Shown: in pieces, positions 1-6,614 of the stretch
Position numbering within the stretch: the first letter of the stretch is position 1
Layout: each line of letters begins with the position of its first letter
NCBI GenBank assembly: GCA_002343545.1
Contig: DDRA01000106.1
Location: 618-9,539, forward strand
Source of the DNA: Bacteriovoracaceae bacterium UBA2428
GTDB taxonomy: Bacteria > Bdellovibrionota > UBA2428
Length of the DNA: 8,922 nt
Direction: 5' to 3'
Made by a program: the position numbers and the translations under genes
The notes under the pieces: model-generated
The model's input: the letters and a program-made list of their open reading frames with translations, nothing else
Told to the model about the DNA's origin: nothing
Databases searched by the model: none

Positions 1-369
1 TACGACTTCCGCATGGACAAGGCCACGATGACGATCGTGAAGTACCCGAAGGGGCGCGGATCGCCCGGGGCGCCGGTGGGACCCAATCGCGTCGAAGGGA
101 AAGTCGGCGAGTGGCTCTGGTCCACGCTCATGAGCCTCGAGCGCAAGCCGGTCGAGGAGTTCCTGCTCGATCGCTTTTTCCGCACGGAGCTGCGCTTCGC
201 GAACGCGCGGCACCGGCTGCGGCTCGTCGCCGTCGCGCCCGGACTCACGGTGAACGAGATCACGCTCGAGTTCGACGAGAAGTACCACCCGAAGGAATTC
301 TCCGCCGTCGAAGCCGACGGCCTCCGCCAGGTCTTCGAGGTCAGCGCCCGCCGCGTCGGCAGCAAGTAG
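1..369 (+). CDS. C-terminal part of an unrecognised protein (5' end outside window)
   Basis: The frame is open from the first base and ends at a TAG at 367-369, so the gene probably begins upstream of the window; an ATG at 13-15 exists but has no visible upstream context to judge it as a start. About 122 residues are visible. They contain no signal peptide, membrane segment, cysteine or catalytic motif that I recognise. The visible part begins with a basic, Gly/Pro-rich stretch (around KYPKGRGSPGAPVGPNRVEGK), followed by an amphipathic helical region rich in Arg, Leu and Phe (EEFLLDRFFRTELRF), then a possible beta-rich end (RLRLVAVAPGLTVNEITLEF). G/C-ending codons match the window's main style, which supports it being a real gene. 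It converges on the minus-strand gene ending at 386, with 16 bases between the two stop codons. Function unknown. Confidence 0.6.
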   Translation, partial: YDFRMDKATMTIVKYPKGRGSPGAPVGPNRVEGKVGEWLWSTLMSLERKPVEEFLLDRFFRTELRFANARHRLRLVAVAPGLTVNEITLEFDEKYHPKEFSAVEADGLRQVFEVSARRVGSK

Positions 370-385
370 CGCGGCTTCCCCGGGA

Positions 386-2419
386 CTAGGGCGATCCCAA
401 TGTTTCGACCAGGAAACTACGGCTGATCGGGGGGCGGCCGTTCGAGATCCAGTATTCATAGGCGGCGGCAAGACGCGAGGATTTCGTGTCGTCGGACGCG
501 TTGGGTATCGTCCTGAGGATGTAGGCGCCTATCGCGCGCAGGGCGATCAGGGTTTCGGCGAAACTTTTATCTCCGGAGGTGTTCAGCGCACGAAGATTCA
601 CCCAAATCGGGTGGGTCTGGATCGCGTCCGCGATCGGAGCTCCGGTACCGATTTCCTGGCGGATCGCGGCGAGGGCCGTCTGTTCCTCGGGAGTGGGATT
701 GCGGCCGCTAAAGAGTCCGGAACTTCTGAGATCTTGTAGATCTTTTCGGACTTGTTCGCCCTTGCTTCTTGGGGACGGCGGCGTGGCGGTTTCGGCCGTC
801 GGCTTGGGCGCCGGCTTCGGTTGGGCGGGCGGCGGCGGACCCGAGGGAGGGCGAGGCGTGCCGGATTGGAGGGCTTTCATGGAACCGATTATCGAGCCCG
901 CCGAGATGGTGAGGACGCCGGTGGCGGCCCCGGCCATGCGCACTTTCGACTCGAGGGCGAGGCGACGTTGCGCGGCCGCGCCTTCGACGTCGCCCGCGGC
1001 CTCGAGACGCGCGGCCTCCCGAGCGTATTCCTCGGCGGCGGCTCGCTCGTCGAGCCCCTTCTCGACGAGGGGCTTGGAAAGCGCGCCGGCGAGCAACACG
1101 TTGCCCGCCGCTTTCGTGATCGCGAGGGCTCGGGGCGCGCGGCCCAGGAGAAGCGTCGCGGTCGCGGCGGCCGTTTTCATGCCGAGGCCCAGCACCGTCC
1201 CCCCGATCATGGAGTAGAGCCCGTACTTGGCAAGGCTTCCGTCGCGAAGCGCCGCTTGCGCGTAACCGCAGGCCCGGTCCTCGCTCGAGAGGGCGTCCGT
1301 CATCCGGGAGAGTTGCCCGAAGGCCATGCCGGCTTGCAGGAGCGCCGGCGCTTTCTGAACTCCGCTGCGGACTCGGTCCGCGAGCCTCGCCGCGGCGACG
1401 GCCGCGGTGAATCCTTCCGTCGCCTTGGCGCCTTGGGTGGCGCCGCGGGCGCCTTTCGCGACTAGGCCGGTCGGAAGGGCCATGAGCGTGACCTCGGTCA
1501 TAAGGAGCGCGCTGAGGGCGCGGTCCTGCGACTCGAGCCAATCACGGTCGGCCTGGCCGTTGACGATCGATATCGTCTTCGAGGCAATCCCGTGGCTCCA
1601 GCCCGTGAGGGCTTCGCGGCGCGCTTGCTTTTCTTCGGGCGGGACGTCGAGCGAGTCGATCAAGGCGTTCACCCTTTGCGTGAGGGCGTTGAGTTTCCGG
1701 ACGACGTCTTCTTGAAAGGCGCTCAAGTTTTGCGAGGGAAGCTCGGTCGGCCCCTCCACCTTGCGCGCCGGATCCGCGTAGGTTCCCGGCGGGAGCGCGA
1801 CCCGCTCCCGGCGAAAAGTGAAGAGGTAGAGGTAGTCCTTCTGGTCGACTTGGACGGCGCCGCTGTCGACGGCGGCTTGGTGGGCCGCGCGATGCTTGGC
1901 GTCGGTCTCCTCGTTCGGAAAGTCCGGATGCGAAGGCGGATTGACCTGCAGCGCGGCGTAGGAACGAAAACGTTCGAACGAGAGTTTGAAATCACGGGTC
2001 GCTTCGGTCACCTCGGGAAAGGCCTGGTACTCGTCCACGCTCGCCGTGGCTCTTCCTTCGGAGATCATCCGAGTTTCGGCGTAGACCTGAATGACCTCGC
2101 GAGCGTCGACCTCTTTGCGATCGAGTTTGCCCTTCAGCCATTGCTTGAAGCGTTCGTGCGCCTCGGCGGGGCTCGAGGCGAGGTTCTGCGCTTGGTCGTA
2201 GGCCTCGAAGGCTTGGCGGCGGAAGGCGTCGAGCTTGGCGACATCGACTTGATGACCGCAGAAGGTATCCGCGACGCCCTCTTCGGTCTGCGCGTTTCCG
2301 CCGTGCCCCGGCTTGGTCACCGCCGTTTCGACCGCTTCGTTGCCCCGGGCGGAGGGGATCGGCTGAACGACGGAGGAAAGAAGAAGGGCGCGCGAGACGA
2401 GACGATCGCGAAAAGGCAT
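386..2419 (-). CDS. Uncharacterised 677-residue protein, possibly exported, with hydrophobic middle and Pro-rich linker
   Basis: I do not recognise a family. The start is an ATG preceded by AAAAGGGG with a tight 3-base spacer. Residues 1-26 look like a weak signal peptide: basic start (RDRLVSR), short hydrophobic core (ALLLSSVV), possible cleavage after SARG. Residues 50-300 are charged and probably helical. Residues 300-323, 397-450 and 494-514 are hydrophobic Ala/Gly/Leu-rich segments, possible membrane-inserting or buried helices, separated by an Ala/Glu/Arg-rich helix (457-493). Residues 521-552 are a Pro-rich linker, and 553-677 form a separate C-terminal domain ending at a TAG. Only two cysteines are seen (54 and 384). 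The C-terminal domain uses more A/T-ending codons (AAA, GAT, CTA, AGA, AGT, ATA) than the rest. It is the last gene of the minus-strand operon, 39 bases after the NDH-2-like gene. The layout is reminiscent of secreted multi-domain proteins with exchangeable ends, but no toxin domain is recognised. Confidence 0.8.
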   Translation of the reverse strand: MPFRDRLVSRALLLSSVVQPIPSARGNEAVETAVTKPGHGGNAQTEEGVADTFCGHQVDVAKLDAFRRQAFEAYDQAQNLASSPAEAHERFKQWLKGKLDRKEVDAREVIQVYAETRMISEGRATASVDEYQAFPEVTEATRDFKLSFERFRSYAALQVNPPSHPDFPNEETDAKHRAAHQAAVDSGAVQVDQKDYLYLFTFRRERVALPPGTYADPARKVEGPTELPSQNLSAFQEDVVRKLNALTQRVNALIDSLDVPPEEKQARREALTGWSHGIASKTISIVNGQADRDWLESQDRALSALLMTEVTLMALPTGLVAKGARGATQGAKATEGFTAAVAAARLADRVRSGVQKAPALLQAGMAFGQLSRMTDALSSEDRACGYAQAALRDGSLAKYGLYSMIGGTVLGLGMKTAAATATLLLGRAPRALAITKAAGNVLLAGALSKPLVEKGLDERAAAEEYAREAARLEAAGDVEGAAAQRRLALESKVRMAGAATGVLTISAGSIIGSMKALQSGTPRPPSGPPPPAQPKPAPKPTAETATPPSPRSKGEQVRKDLQDLRSSGLFSGRNPTPEEQTALAAIRQEIGTGAPIADAIQTHPIWVNLRALNTSGDKSFAETLIALRAIGAYILRTIPNASDDTKSSRLAAAYEYWISNGRPPISRSFLVETLGSP

Positions 2420-2458
2420 GCACCCCTTTTCGGATGCGCCCGAGGACGAGATGAGGAC

Positions 2459-3658
2459 TTAACGCAAACCCCACAAATAACGGATCTTCGCGGCCCGTTT
2501 GAGCTCGTCCACGGGCGGGCCGAAGACGAAGGGCGAAACGAGACGACCCAGCGGACTTTCCGGCGCGCCACCGAGTCGCCCGACGCCCGCGTAGGGGCCG
2601 AAGCTCACGAGCGAGCCCAGGTCGTTCGCTTCGAAGGCATCGCGCGGCGTTCGGCCGGTCGAAAGCGCGGCCGCGATCTTTCGCGCCACGAAGCGTCCCG
2701 ACTGGCCGGCGAGCTGCGCCGTGAGCGGGAGGCCGACCCCGTCGGGTCGCGCCAGATCGCCGATGACGTGGTGGTGCGGCCAGCCCGCGATGCCGAGGTT
2801 GGCGCTCGCGGCGAGCCCCTCGTCCGAGGCCGCCGGGCCGAAAGCGCGTAGCGTGCTCGTGGAACGCCCGCCCGAGCAGAGGATGAGCAGGTCCCAAGGG
2901 ATGACCTGCCCGTTCTCGATGTGCAGCTCTTTCTCGGTCAACTTGGTCGCGGGCGAGCCGAGGACCGTTTCGACCCGGGCCCGTCGCAGGTCGCGCTTGT
3001 AGATGTTACGCGCGAGCATCGGAAAGTCCGGCAGGATGTCGGGCTTGCCGTCGACGAGCACGATCCGGCAGGCCGGATTGCGCCCACGAAAGGTGGCGAG
3101 CTCGCCCGCGACTTCGAGTCCCGTCGTGCCCGCGCCGACGATGACGCAAAAGAGGTCCCGCCCGCCCGGCCGACTTTCCGGACTCCAGTCGATCCGTCGC
3201 AGCGCGAGCCGCAAGGCTTGGACCTGGGTGTTGTTGCGGAACAGGAACACGCGACGGTCCAGGGGCGAAGGGCCGTCCAAAAGTTCTTGGAGCCCGTCGA
3301 TCTGCGGCAACTTGGCCTTGCTTCCCGTGGCCACGACGAGCTCGTCGTAGGCGATGCTTTGCGCCCGGTCCCCGCGCACGTGCAGGAGCTTGGCTTCGGG
3401 CTCGAAGCCGTGGGCGCTCCCCTCGACGAAGTGGATGCCGTGCTTGCGAAGTGTCTTGAGGAAGGGAAAGAGCTCCGGGCGCCCGTTACGAAGCGCGCGG
3501 TAAAGATCGCAGACGAGCTCCTGCCGCGGTTCCCGGTTCACGAGCGTGATCCGGGTGCGCTTGGCGTTCTTCTGGCGCGCGAGCTCGAGCGCGCACGGCA
3601 GCCCGGCGTAGCCGGCGCCTACGATCACGACGTGCGGGGTCCGTTGGGCGAGGTTCAC
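2459..3658 (-). CDS. NDH-2-like FAD-dependent NADH:quinone oxidoreductase
   Basis: This 399-residue protein has the layout of type II NADH dehydrogenases, which pass electrons from NADH through FAD to membrane quinone without pumping protons. Visible signatures: FAD Rossmann motif GAGYAG at 14-19, VATGSK at 109-114, second dinucleotide motif GAGTTGLE at 175-182 with an Asp (203) at the end of the following strand as expected for NADH preference, GD at 300-301 in VIGDLA for FAD pyrophosphate, and the quinone-site-like AQLAGQSG at 314-321. Residues 342-360 match the family's late G-S-L-V-S-x-G segment. The residue that would normally be Asp/Glu contacting the FAD ribose after the first fold is Asn41. 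The start is a GTG 4 bases after the TGA of the PilZ gene; an ATG overlapping that TGA is out of frame and meets a stop at its third codon. No Shine-Dalgarno is seen, so translation is probably coupled to the upstream gene. Other FAD/NAD oxidoreductases of this fold (e.g. sulfide:quinone reductase) are less likely, as the paired redox cysteines are absent. Confidence 0.88.
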   Translation of the reverse strand: MNLAQRTPHVVIVGAGYAGLPCALELARQKNAKRTRITLVNREPRQELVCDLYRALRNGRPELFPFLKTLRKHGIHFVEGSAHGFEPEAKLLHVRGDRAQSIAYDELVVATGSKAKLPQIDGLQELLDGPSPLDRRVFLFRNNTQVQALRLALRRIDWSPESRPGGRDLFCVIVGAGTTGLEVAGELATFRGRNPACRIVLVDGKPDILPDFPMLARNIYKRDLRRARVETVLGSPATKLTEKELHIENGQVIPWDLLILCSGGRSTSTLRAFGPAASDEGLAASANLGIAGWPHHHVIGDLARPDGVGLPLTAQLAGQSGRFVARKIAAALSTGRTPRDAFEANDLGSLVSFGPYAGVGRLGGAPESPLGRLVSPFVFGPPVDELKRAAKIRYLWGLR

Positions 3659-3665
3659 GGCATCA
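3656..3665 (-). promoter_or_regulatory. Stop/start junction for coupled translation (TGATGCCGTG)
   Basis: Read on the minus strand, the TGA of the PilZ gene (3665-3663) overlaps an ATG (3663-3661), and a GTG follows at 3658-3656. The ATG frame is ATG-CCG-TGA and terminates at once, so the GTG, which opens the NDH-2 frame just before the FAD motif, must be the start. The upstream bases contain no purine-rich Shine-Dalgarno, suggesting reinitiation by ribosomes finishing the PilZ gene. The coupling is inferred from spacing. Confidence 0.6.
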
Positions 3666-4511
3666 GGAGAGCGGGATGAAGGCGCGGACCCGGTGGGCCA
3701 TGATGAAATGGTCGAGGGTTTTGCGGGCGTCGTCGTCGAGGTGATCGAACTGGAGGCCGAGCCCTTCGGCCAGGCCCGCCGCCGGCGTACGGCGGATCCA
3801 CACGATGAAGCCGCTGCCGCGCAGGATTTGCCCTTTGGGAAGGCCCACGCCGCTCTCCTCGTTCACGCGACGGACGGCCGCGGGAACCTCGATCTGGGTA
3901 TCGTTCCCGCCGATCCCCGTCGTCAGGTGCAGCTCGAAGTCGACGCGGTCGCCGGTCTTGGCGCCTTCCGGGATCGTGCGGGCGAAAAGGCCGCCCGTGC
4001 CGATGTTGAGCGTCTCCGAGACGACGCCTTGCTCGAGACTCGCGGCGCGAAGGATGACCTTGTGGTGGCCCGGCACGCGGGCGTGACGAGGGCGTTCCAC
4101 GGCGAGCTTGCGTCCGAGGATTTCGGCGAGGGCGTCCGTGACTTGGCCGGGGGTGAAGTCACGGGCGAGCAGGCCCGTCGCCCCGCGGTCCAGCCAGTGC
4201 ATGGTTTCCTGCGACTCGGGCATGGCCTCGGTCAAAAGAATGAGCGAGAGGTGCGGGTCCAGGGTCCGCATCCCGTTCAAGGCCTGCTCGAGGTGTTTGG
4301 GGTCCACGGCCTTGCGGGACTCCTGGCCCCAGTCGACGAAGGCGAGGCTCGGCGAAGCGTGCTTCGCGAACCACTGCGGAACCTCGGCGAGCGAGTCCAG
4401 GACGTCGCTTTGGAAATCCGGTGCCTGCGGTCCGAGGGACTCGCGGAACTGGGCGAGGAAGCGGCCCACGTCGAGTTGGCTGCGGTTCTTGACGACAAGG
4501 ACTTTTCTCAT
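3663..4511 (-). CDS. Pseudo-receiver plus PilZ domain protein
   Basis: The frame extends upstream to a TTG at 4559, but the ATG at 4511 begins exactly at a typical first receiver strand (MRKVLVVKN), so a 282-residue product is preferred. Residues 1-130 resemble a response-regulator receiver: Asp60 in LAFVDW sits where the phospho-accepting Asp would be, Thr94 in ILLTE matches the conserved Ser/Thr, but the acidic pocket after strand 1 is K-N instead of D-D, and the conserved Lys is Arg117. Residues 139-275 resemble PilZ, the cyclic-di-GMP sensing domain: PRHARV at 141-146, NIGTGGLFAR at 169-178, and GLGLQFDHL near the end. Both ligand motifs are degenerate (first Arg of RxxxR is Pro; Ser of N/DxSxxG is Gly). 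It is the first gene of the minus-strand operon, coupled to the NDH-2-like gene. Probably a cytoplasmic regulatory or adaptor protein; phosphorylation and c-di-GMP binding are doubtful. Domain assignment is by pattern only. Confidence 0.82.
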   Translation of the reverse strand: MRKVLVVKNRSQLDVGRFLAQFRESLGPQAPDFQSDVLDSLAEVPQWFAKHASPSLAFVDWGQESRKAVDPKHLEQALNGMRTLDPHLSLILLTEAMPESQETMHWLDRGATGLLARDFTPGQVTDALAEILGRKLAVERPRHARVPGHHKVILRAASLEQGVVSETLNIGTGGLFARTIPEGAKTGDRVDFELHLTTGIGGNDTQIEVPAAVRRVNEESGVGLPKGQILRGSGFIVWIRRTPAAGLAEGLGLQFDHLDDDARKTLDHFIMAHRVRAFIPLS

Positions 4512-4615
4512 GCCGAGTACTCTAACGAGGAAGCGCGGGGAATTCGAGTTATGACGCAAGGCGTTGCCAATCCGGCCTTGACCCCTCGCGGCCTTCGTAT
4601 GAAACCCGAAAGGTC
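4512..4615. promoter_or_regulatory. Divergent intergenic region with probable promoters for both operons
   Basis: This is the longest gap in the window, and both flanking operons read outward from it, so it should contain both promoters. The best minus-strand candidate is TTGGCA (complement of 4565-4570), a 17-base spacer, and TCGAAT (complement of 4542-4547), which would place transcription start about 25 bases before the PilZ gene's ATG; the -10 matches only 4 of 6 consensus bases. On the plus strand TTGACC at 4578-4583 resembles a -35, but the nearest TATGAA (4598-4603) is only 14 bases away, so no convincing plus-strand pair is seen. No strong operator-like inverted repeat was found. Confidence 0.4.
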
Positions 4616-5539
4616 ATGCAAACGGCCAAGCCGGACTGGTTAAGAGTCAAAGCTCCCGGTGGGGAAAACTTCAAGCACCTCAAGGCTTTAATCGCCGACA
4701 GGAAGCTCCACACGGTTTGCGAAGAAGCTCGTTGCCCGAACATCGGCGAGTGCTGGTCGGGGGGCACGGCGACCTTCATGCTCCTGGGCGATATTTGCAC
4801 GCGCGGCTGCAAGTTCTGCGCGGTCACCACCGGCAATCCCCGCATGCAACTCGATCCCCACGAACCCGAGAAGATCGCCGACAGCGTCAAGGGGCTTGGG
4901 CTCAAGTACATCGTCTTGACCTCGGTCGATCGCGACGATCTGCCGGACCAAGGCGTTTCGCATTTCGTGAAGACGGTTCAGCTTTCGAAGGCGCGCAACC
5001 CCGAGTTGCTCGTCGAAGTCCTCACGCCCGATTGGCGCGGCAACCTGGAATGCGTGCGCGAGATGGCGCGCTCCGGCGCCGACGTCCTCGCCCACAACGT
5101 CGAGACGGTGGAGCGTCTGCAAAAGACCGTGCGCGATCCCCGGGCGGGCTACCGCCAGTCGCTCGACGTGCTCGACACGTACAAGCGCGCGGCCGCGGAA
5201 GCGGGCCATCGCGCGCTCACGAAATCCTCGATCATGCTGGGCCTGGGCGAGACGGACGACGAAGTGCGCGCTTGCATGCGTGATCTGCGCGAAGTGGGCT
5301 GCGACGTTTTGACCTTCGGCCAGTACTTGCAGCCGACGCCGCGTCACCTCGCGGTCGCGGAGTTCGTTCACCCCGACAAGTTCGAGGCCTGGCGCCGCGA
5401 GGGCGAGGCGATGGGCTTCGCCTACGTCGCCTCGGGCCCGCTCGTGCGCTCGAGCTACAAGGCCGGGGAGTTTTTCATCGAGAACATGCTGCGGGGACCG
5501 AAGTCCGCCCCCGCCGTTCCCGCGGAGGTTTCGCTATGA
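4616..5539 (+). CDS. lipA: Lipoyl synthase LipA
   Basis: LipA is a radical S-adenosylmethionine enzyme that inserts two sulfur atoms into octanoyl-lysine on lipoyl domains. The 307-residue product has the full signature: auxiliary-cluster cysteines 35, 40 and 46 in CEEARCPNIGEC, the radical-SAM cluster CTRGCKFC with cysteines 61, 65 and 68, and the C-terminal RSSY at 278-281, where a serine ligates the auxiliary cluster. Other family landmarks are YIVLTSVDRDDLPDQG around 99-114, KSSIMLGLGE after position 200 and TFGQYLQPT towards the C-terminal third. Length is usual. The ATG at 4616 gives an N-terminus that lines up with the KPxW segment of known LipA proteins; a weak AAAGG lies 2 bases before it, and the ATG at 4599 is out of frame. 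The stop overlaps the E1 alpha start (ATGA), so it is the first gene of the dehydrogenase operon and probably matures the E2 encoded downstream. Confidence 0.97.
   Translation: MQTAKPDWLRVKAPGGENFKHLKALIADRKLHTVCEEARCPNIGECWSGGTATFMLLGDICTRGCKFCAVTTGNPRMQLDPHEPEKIADSVKGLGLKYIVLTSVDRDDLPDQGVSHFVKTVQLSKARNPELLVEVLTPDWRGNLECVREMARSGADVLAHNVETVERLQKTVRDPRAGYRQSLDVLDTYKRAAAEAGHRALTKSSIMLGLGETDDEVRACMRDLREVGCDVLTFGQYLQPTPRHLAVAEFVHPDKFEAWRREGEAMGFAYVASGPLVRSSYKAGEFFIENMLRGPKSAPAVPAEVSL
5524..5528 (+). promoter_or_regulatory. Ribosome binding site of E1 alpha inside the lipA 3' end
   Basis: GGAGG lies 7 bases before the ATG at 5536, within the last codons of lipA. It supports the choice of this ATG, which overlaps the lipA TGA as ATGA. 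Confidence 0.75.
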
Positions 5540-6612
5540 CGGCCGTTCGTCCCCCTCCTTTCCGACCGGCGTTGGCCCGGGGCTCGGCGCGTTCGGCGCA
5601 GCCCTTCAAGGATCGCGAGTTCGCCCGCGCCTTTTTGCGCGAGATGGTGCGCGCGCGCGTCCTCGAAGAACGCCTCATCCGGATGGTCCGCACCGGCGAC
5701 GGTTTCTTTTGGATCGGCGGCCCGGGCGAAGAAGCCTTCGCGACTTCGCTGGGCCTGCTCGTCGACAAGGGCGCGGGCCTCGCGCACGACTACTTGCACT
5801 TGCACTATCGCAGCAACGGCATCCTGCTCAGCATGGGTGAGCCGATGCTTCCCTTCGTCCGTCAGATGAAGAACGTCTCGACGGATCCCTACTCGGGAGG
5901 CCGCAACTTCGTCGCGCACGCCGCGAAGAAGGAGTGGAACCTCATGCCGATCACCTCGACGATCGAGACGCAGTTTCTCGTCGCGCTCGGCACGGCCCGC
6001 GCGCAGTGGCGCGCCCGCAAGCGCGGCGAGAAGTCCGGCGTGACGGTCGTCGTCGGCGGCGACGCCGGCACGGCGGAAGGCGATTTCGCGAGCGCGCTCG
6101 TGTGGAGCAGTCGCCCCGGCGAAGAGCTGCCGATGCTCATGATCGTGACGAACAACGGCTACGGCATCACGACGCCGGCCGGTCAGCAGCACGGCGAACG
6201 CAACATCGCGGACCGCGCGAAAGCCTTCCAGATCGAGGCTTCGGTCTGCGACGGCAACCAGCCCGACAAGGTTTGGGCCGCGTTGTCCGACGCGCTCGAC
6301 TACGTCCGCGAACGCGGTCGCCCCTACCTGCTCGAGATCGCGGTTTCGCGTCTGCACGGCCACTCTTCTTCGACGGGCGGCCATCGCGTGCCCGACGAAG
6401 TCTGTTGCATCGACACCTTCGAGAAGAAGCTCCTCAAGTCGGGCTGGATCGAAGAGGGTGACCTCAAGCGTTTCTACGAAGAGGCCAACCAAGAAGCGAC
6501 GGAGGCCATCGAGACGGTGCGGACCGAAAAGTGGCCCGACGGCTCGACGGTGCTCGACCATAGCTTCTCCGCCGGCGACATCCGCGGCGGCCTGCCGGGG
6601 AGGGATTTCTAG
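5536..6612 (+). CDS. 2-oxo acid dehydrogenase E1 component, alpha subunit
   Basis: The 358-residue product is the alpha half of a heterotetrameric thiamine-diphosphate E1, which decarboxylates a 2-oxo acid and transfers the acyl group to the E2 lipoyl arm. Evidence: HYRSNGILLSMG (90-101), the segment NLMPITSTIETQ (135-146) corresponding to the family's N-x-x-x-x-x-S-x-x-x-x-Q, and the ThDP/Mg motif beginning GGDAGTAEGDF at 174 and ending NNGYGI at 206-211. The canonical GDG is GDA here, with 28 residues to the NN, slightly longer than the usual 24-27. HGHSSSTGG (274-282) matches the loop that carries regulatory serines in mitochondrial enzymes and supplies an active-site His. Residues 1-24 are a Pro/Arg-rich extension. 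It overlaps lipA by four bases and is followed 2 bases later by E1 beta. Substrate (pyruvate or branched-chain 2-oxo acids) is undecided, hence no gene symbol. Confidence 0.93.
   Translation: MTAVRPPPFRPALARGSARSAQPFKDREFARAFLREMVRARVLEERLIRMVRTGDGFFWIGGPGEEAFATSLGLLVDKGAGLAHDYLHLHYRSNGILLSMGEPMLPFVRQMKNVSTDPYSGGRNFVAHAAKKEWNLMPITSTIETQFLVALGTARAQWRARKRGEKSGVTVVVGGDAGTAEGDFASALVWSSRPGEELPMLMIVTNNGYGITTPAGQQHGERNIADRAKAFQIEASVCDGNQPDKVWAALSDALDYVRERGRPYLLEIAVSRLHGHSSSTGGHRVPDEVCCIDTFEKKLLKSGWIEEGDLKRFYEEANQEATEAIETVRTEKWPDGSTVLDHSFSAGDIRGGLPGRDF
6597..6604 (+). promoter_or_regulatory. Ribosome binding site of E1 beta
   Basis: GGGGAGGG lies in the last codons of E1 alpha, 10 bases before the ATG at 6615. 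It favours this ATG over the in-frame ATG three codons later (6624). Confidence 0.6.
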
Positions 6613-6614
6613 CC

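Noticed and set aside
1592..2851. A 419-codon plus-strand open frame opposite the 677-residue gene and the NDH-2-like gene
   Set aside because: It spans two real minus-strand genes, including part of a clear FAD/NADH dehydrogenase. Its product is Arg/Gly/Asp-rich with no motif, as expected for an antisense frame in GC-rich DNA.
4352..4367. Perfect 7-bp inverted repeat GCGAAGC-GT-GCTTCGC
   Set aside because: It lies inside the receiver-PilZ coding region, has a loop of only two bases and no T run; it is most likely a by-product of codon choice.
4512..4559. Extension of the receiver-PilZ protein to a TTG start at 4559
   Set aside because: It would add 16 residues (RHNSNSPRFLVRVLG) with no receiver homology, while the ATG at 4511 begins exactly at the first strand of the fold; neither start has a strong ribosome binding site.
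5455..6561. A 368-codon minus-strand open frame opposite E1 alpha
   Set aside because: It overlaps the clearly coding E1 alpha and the end of lipA, and its product has no domain signal.
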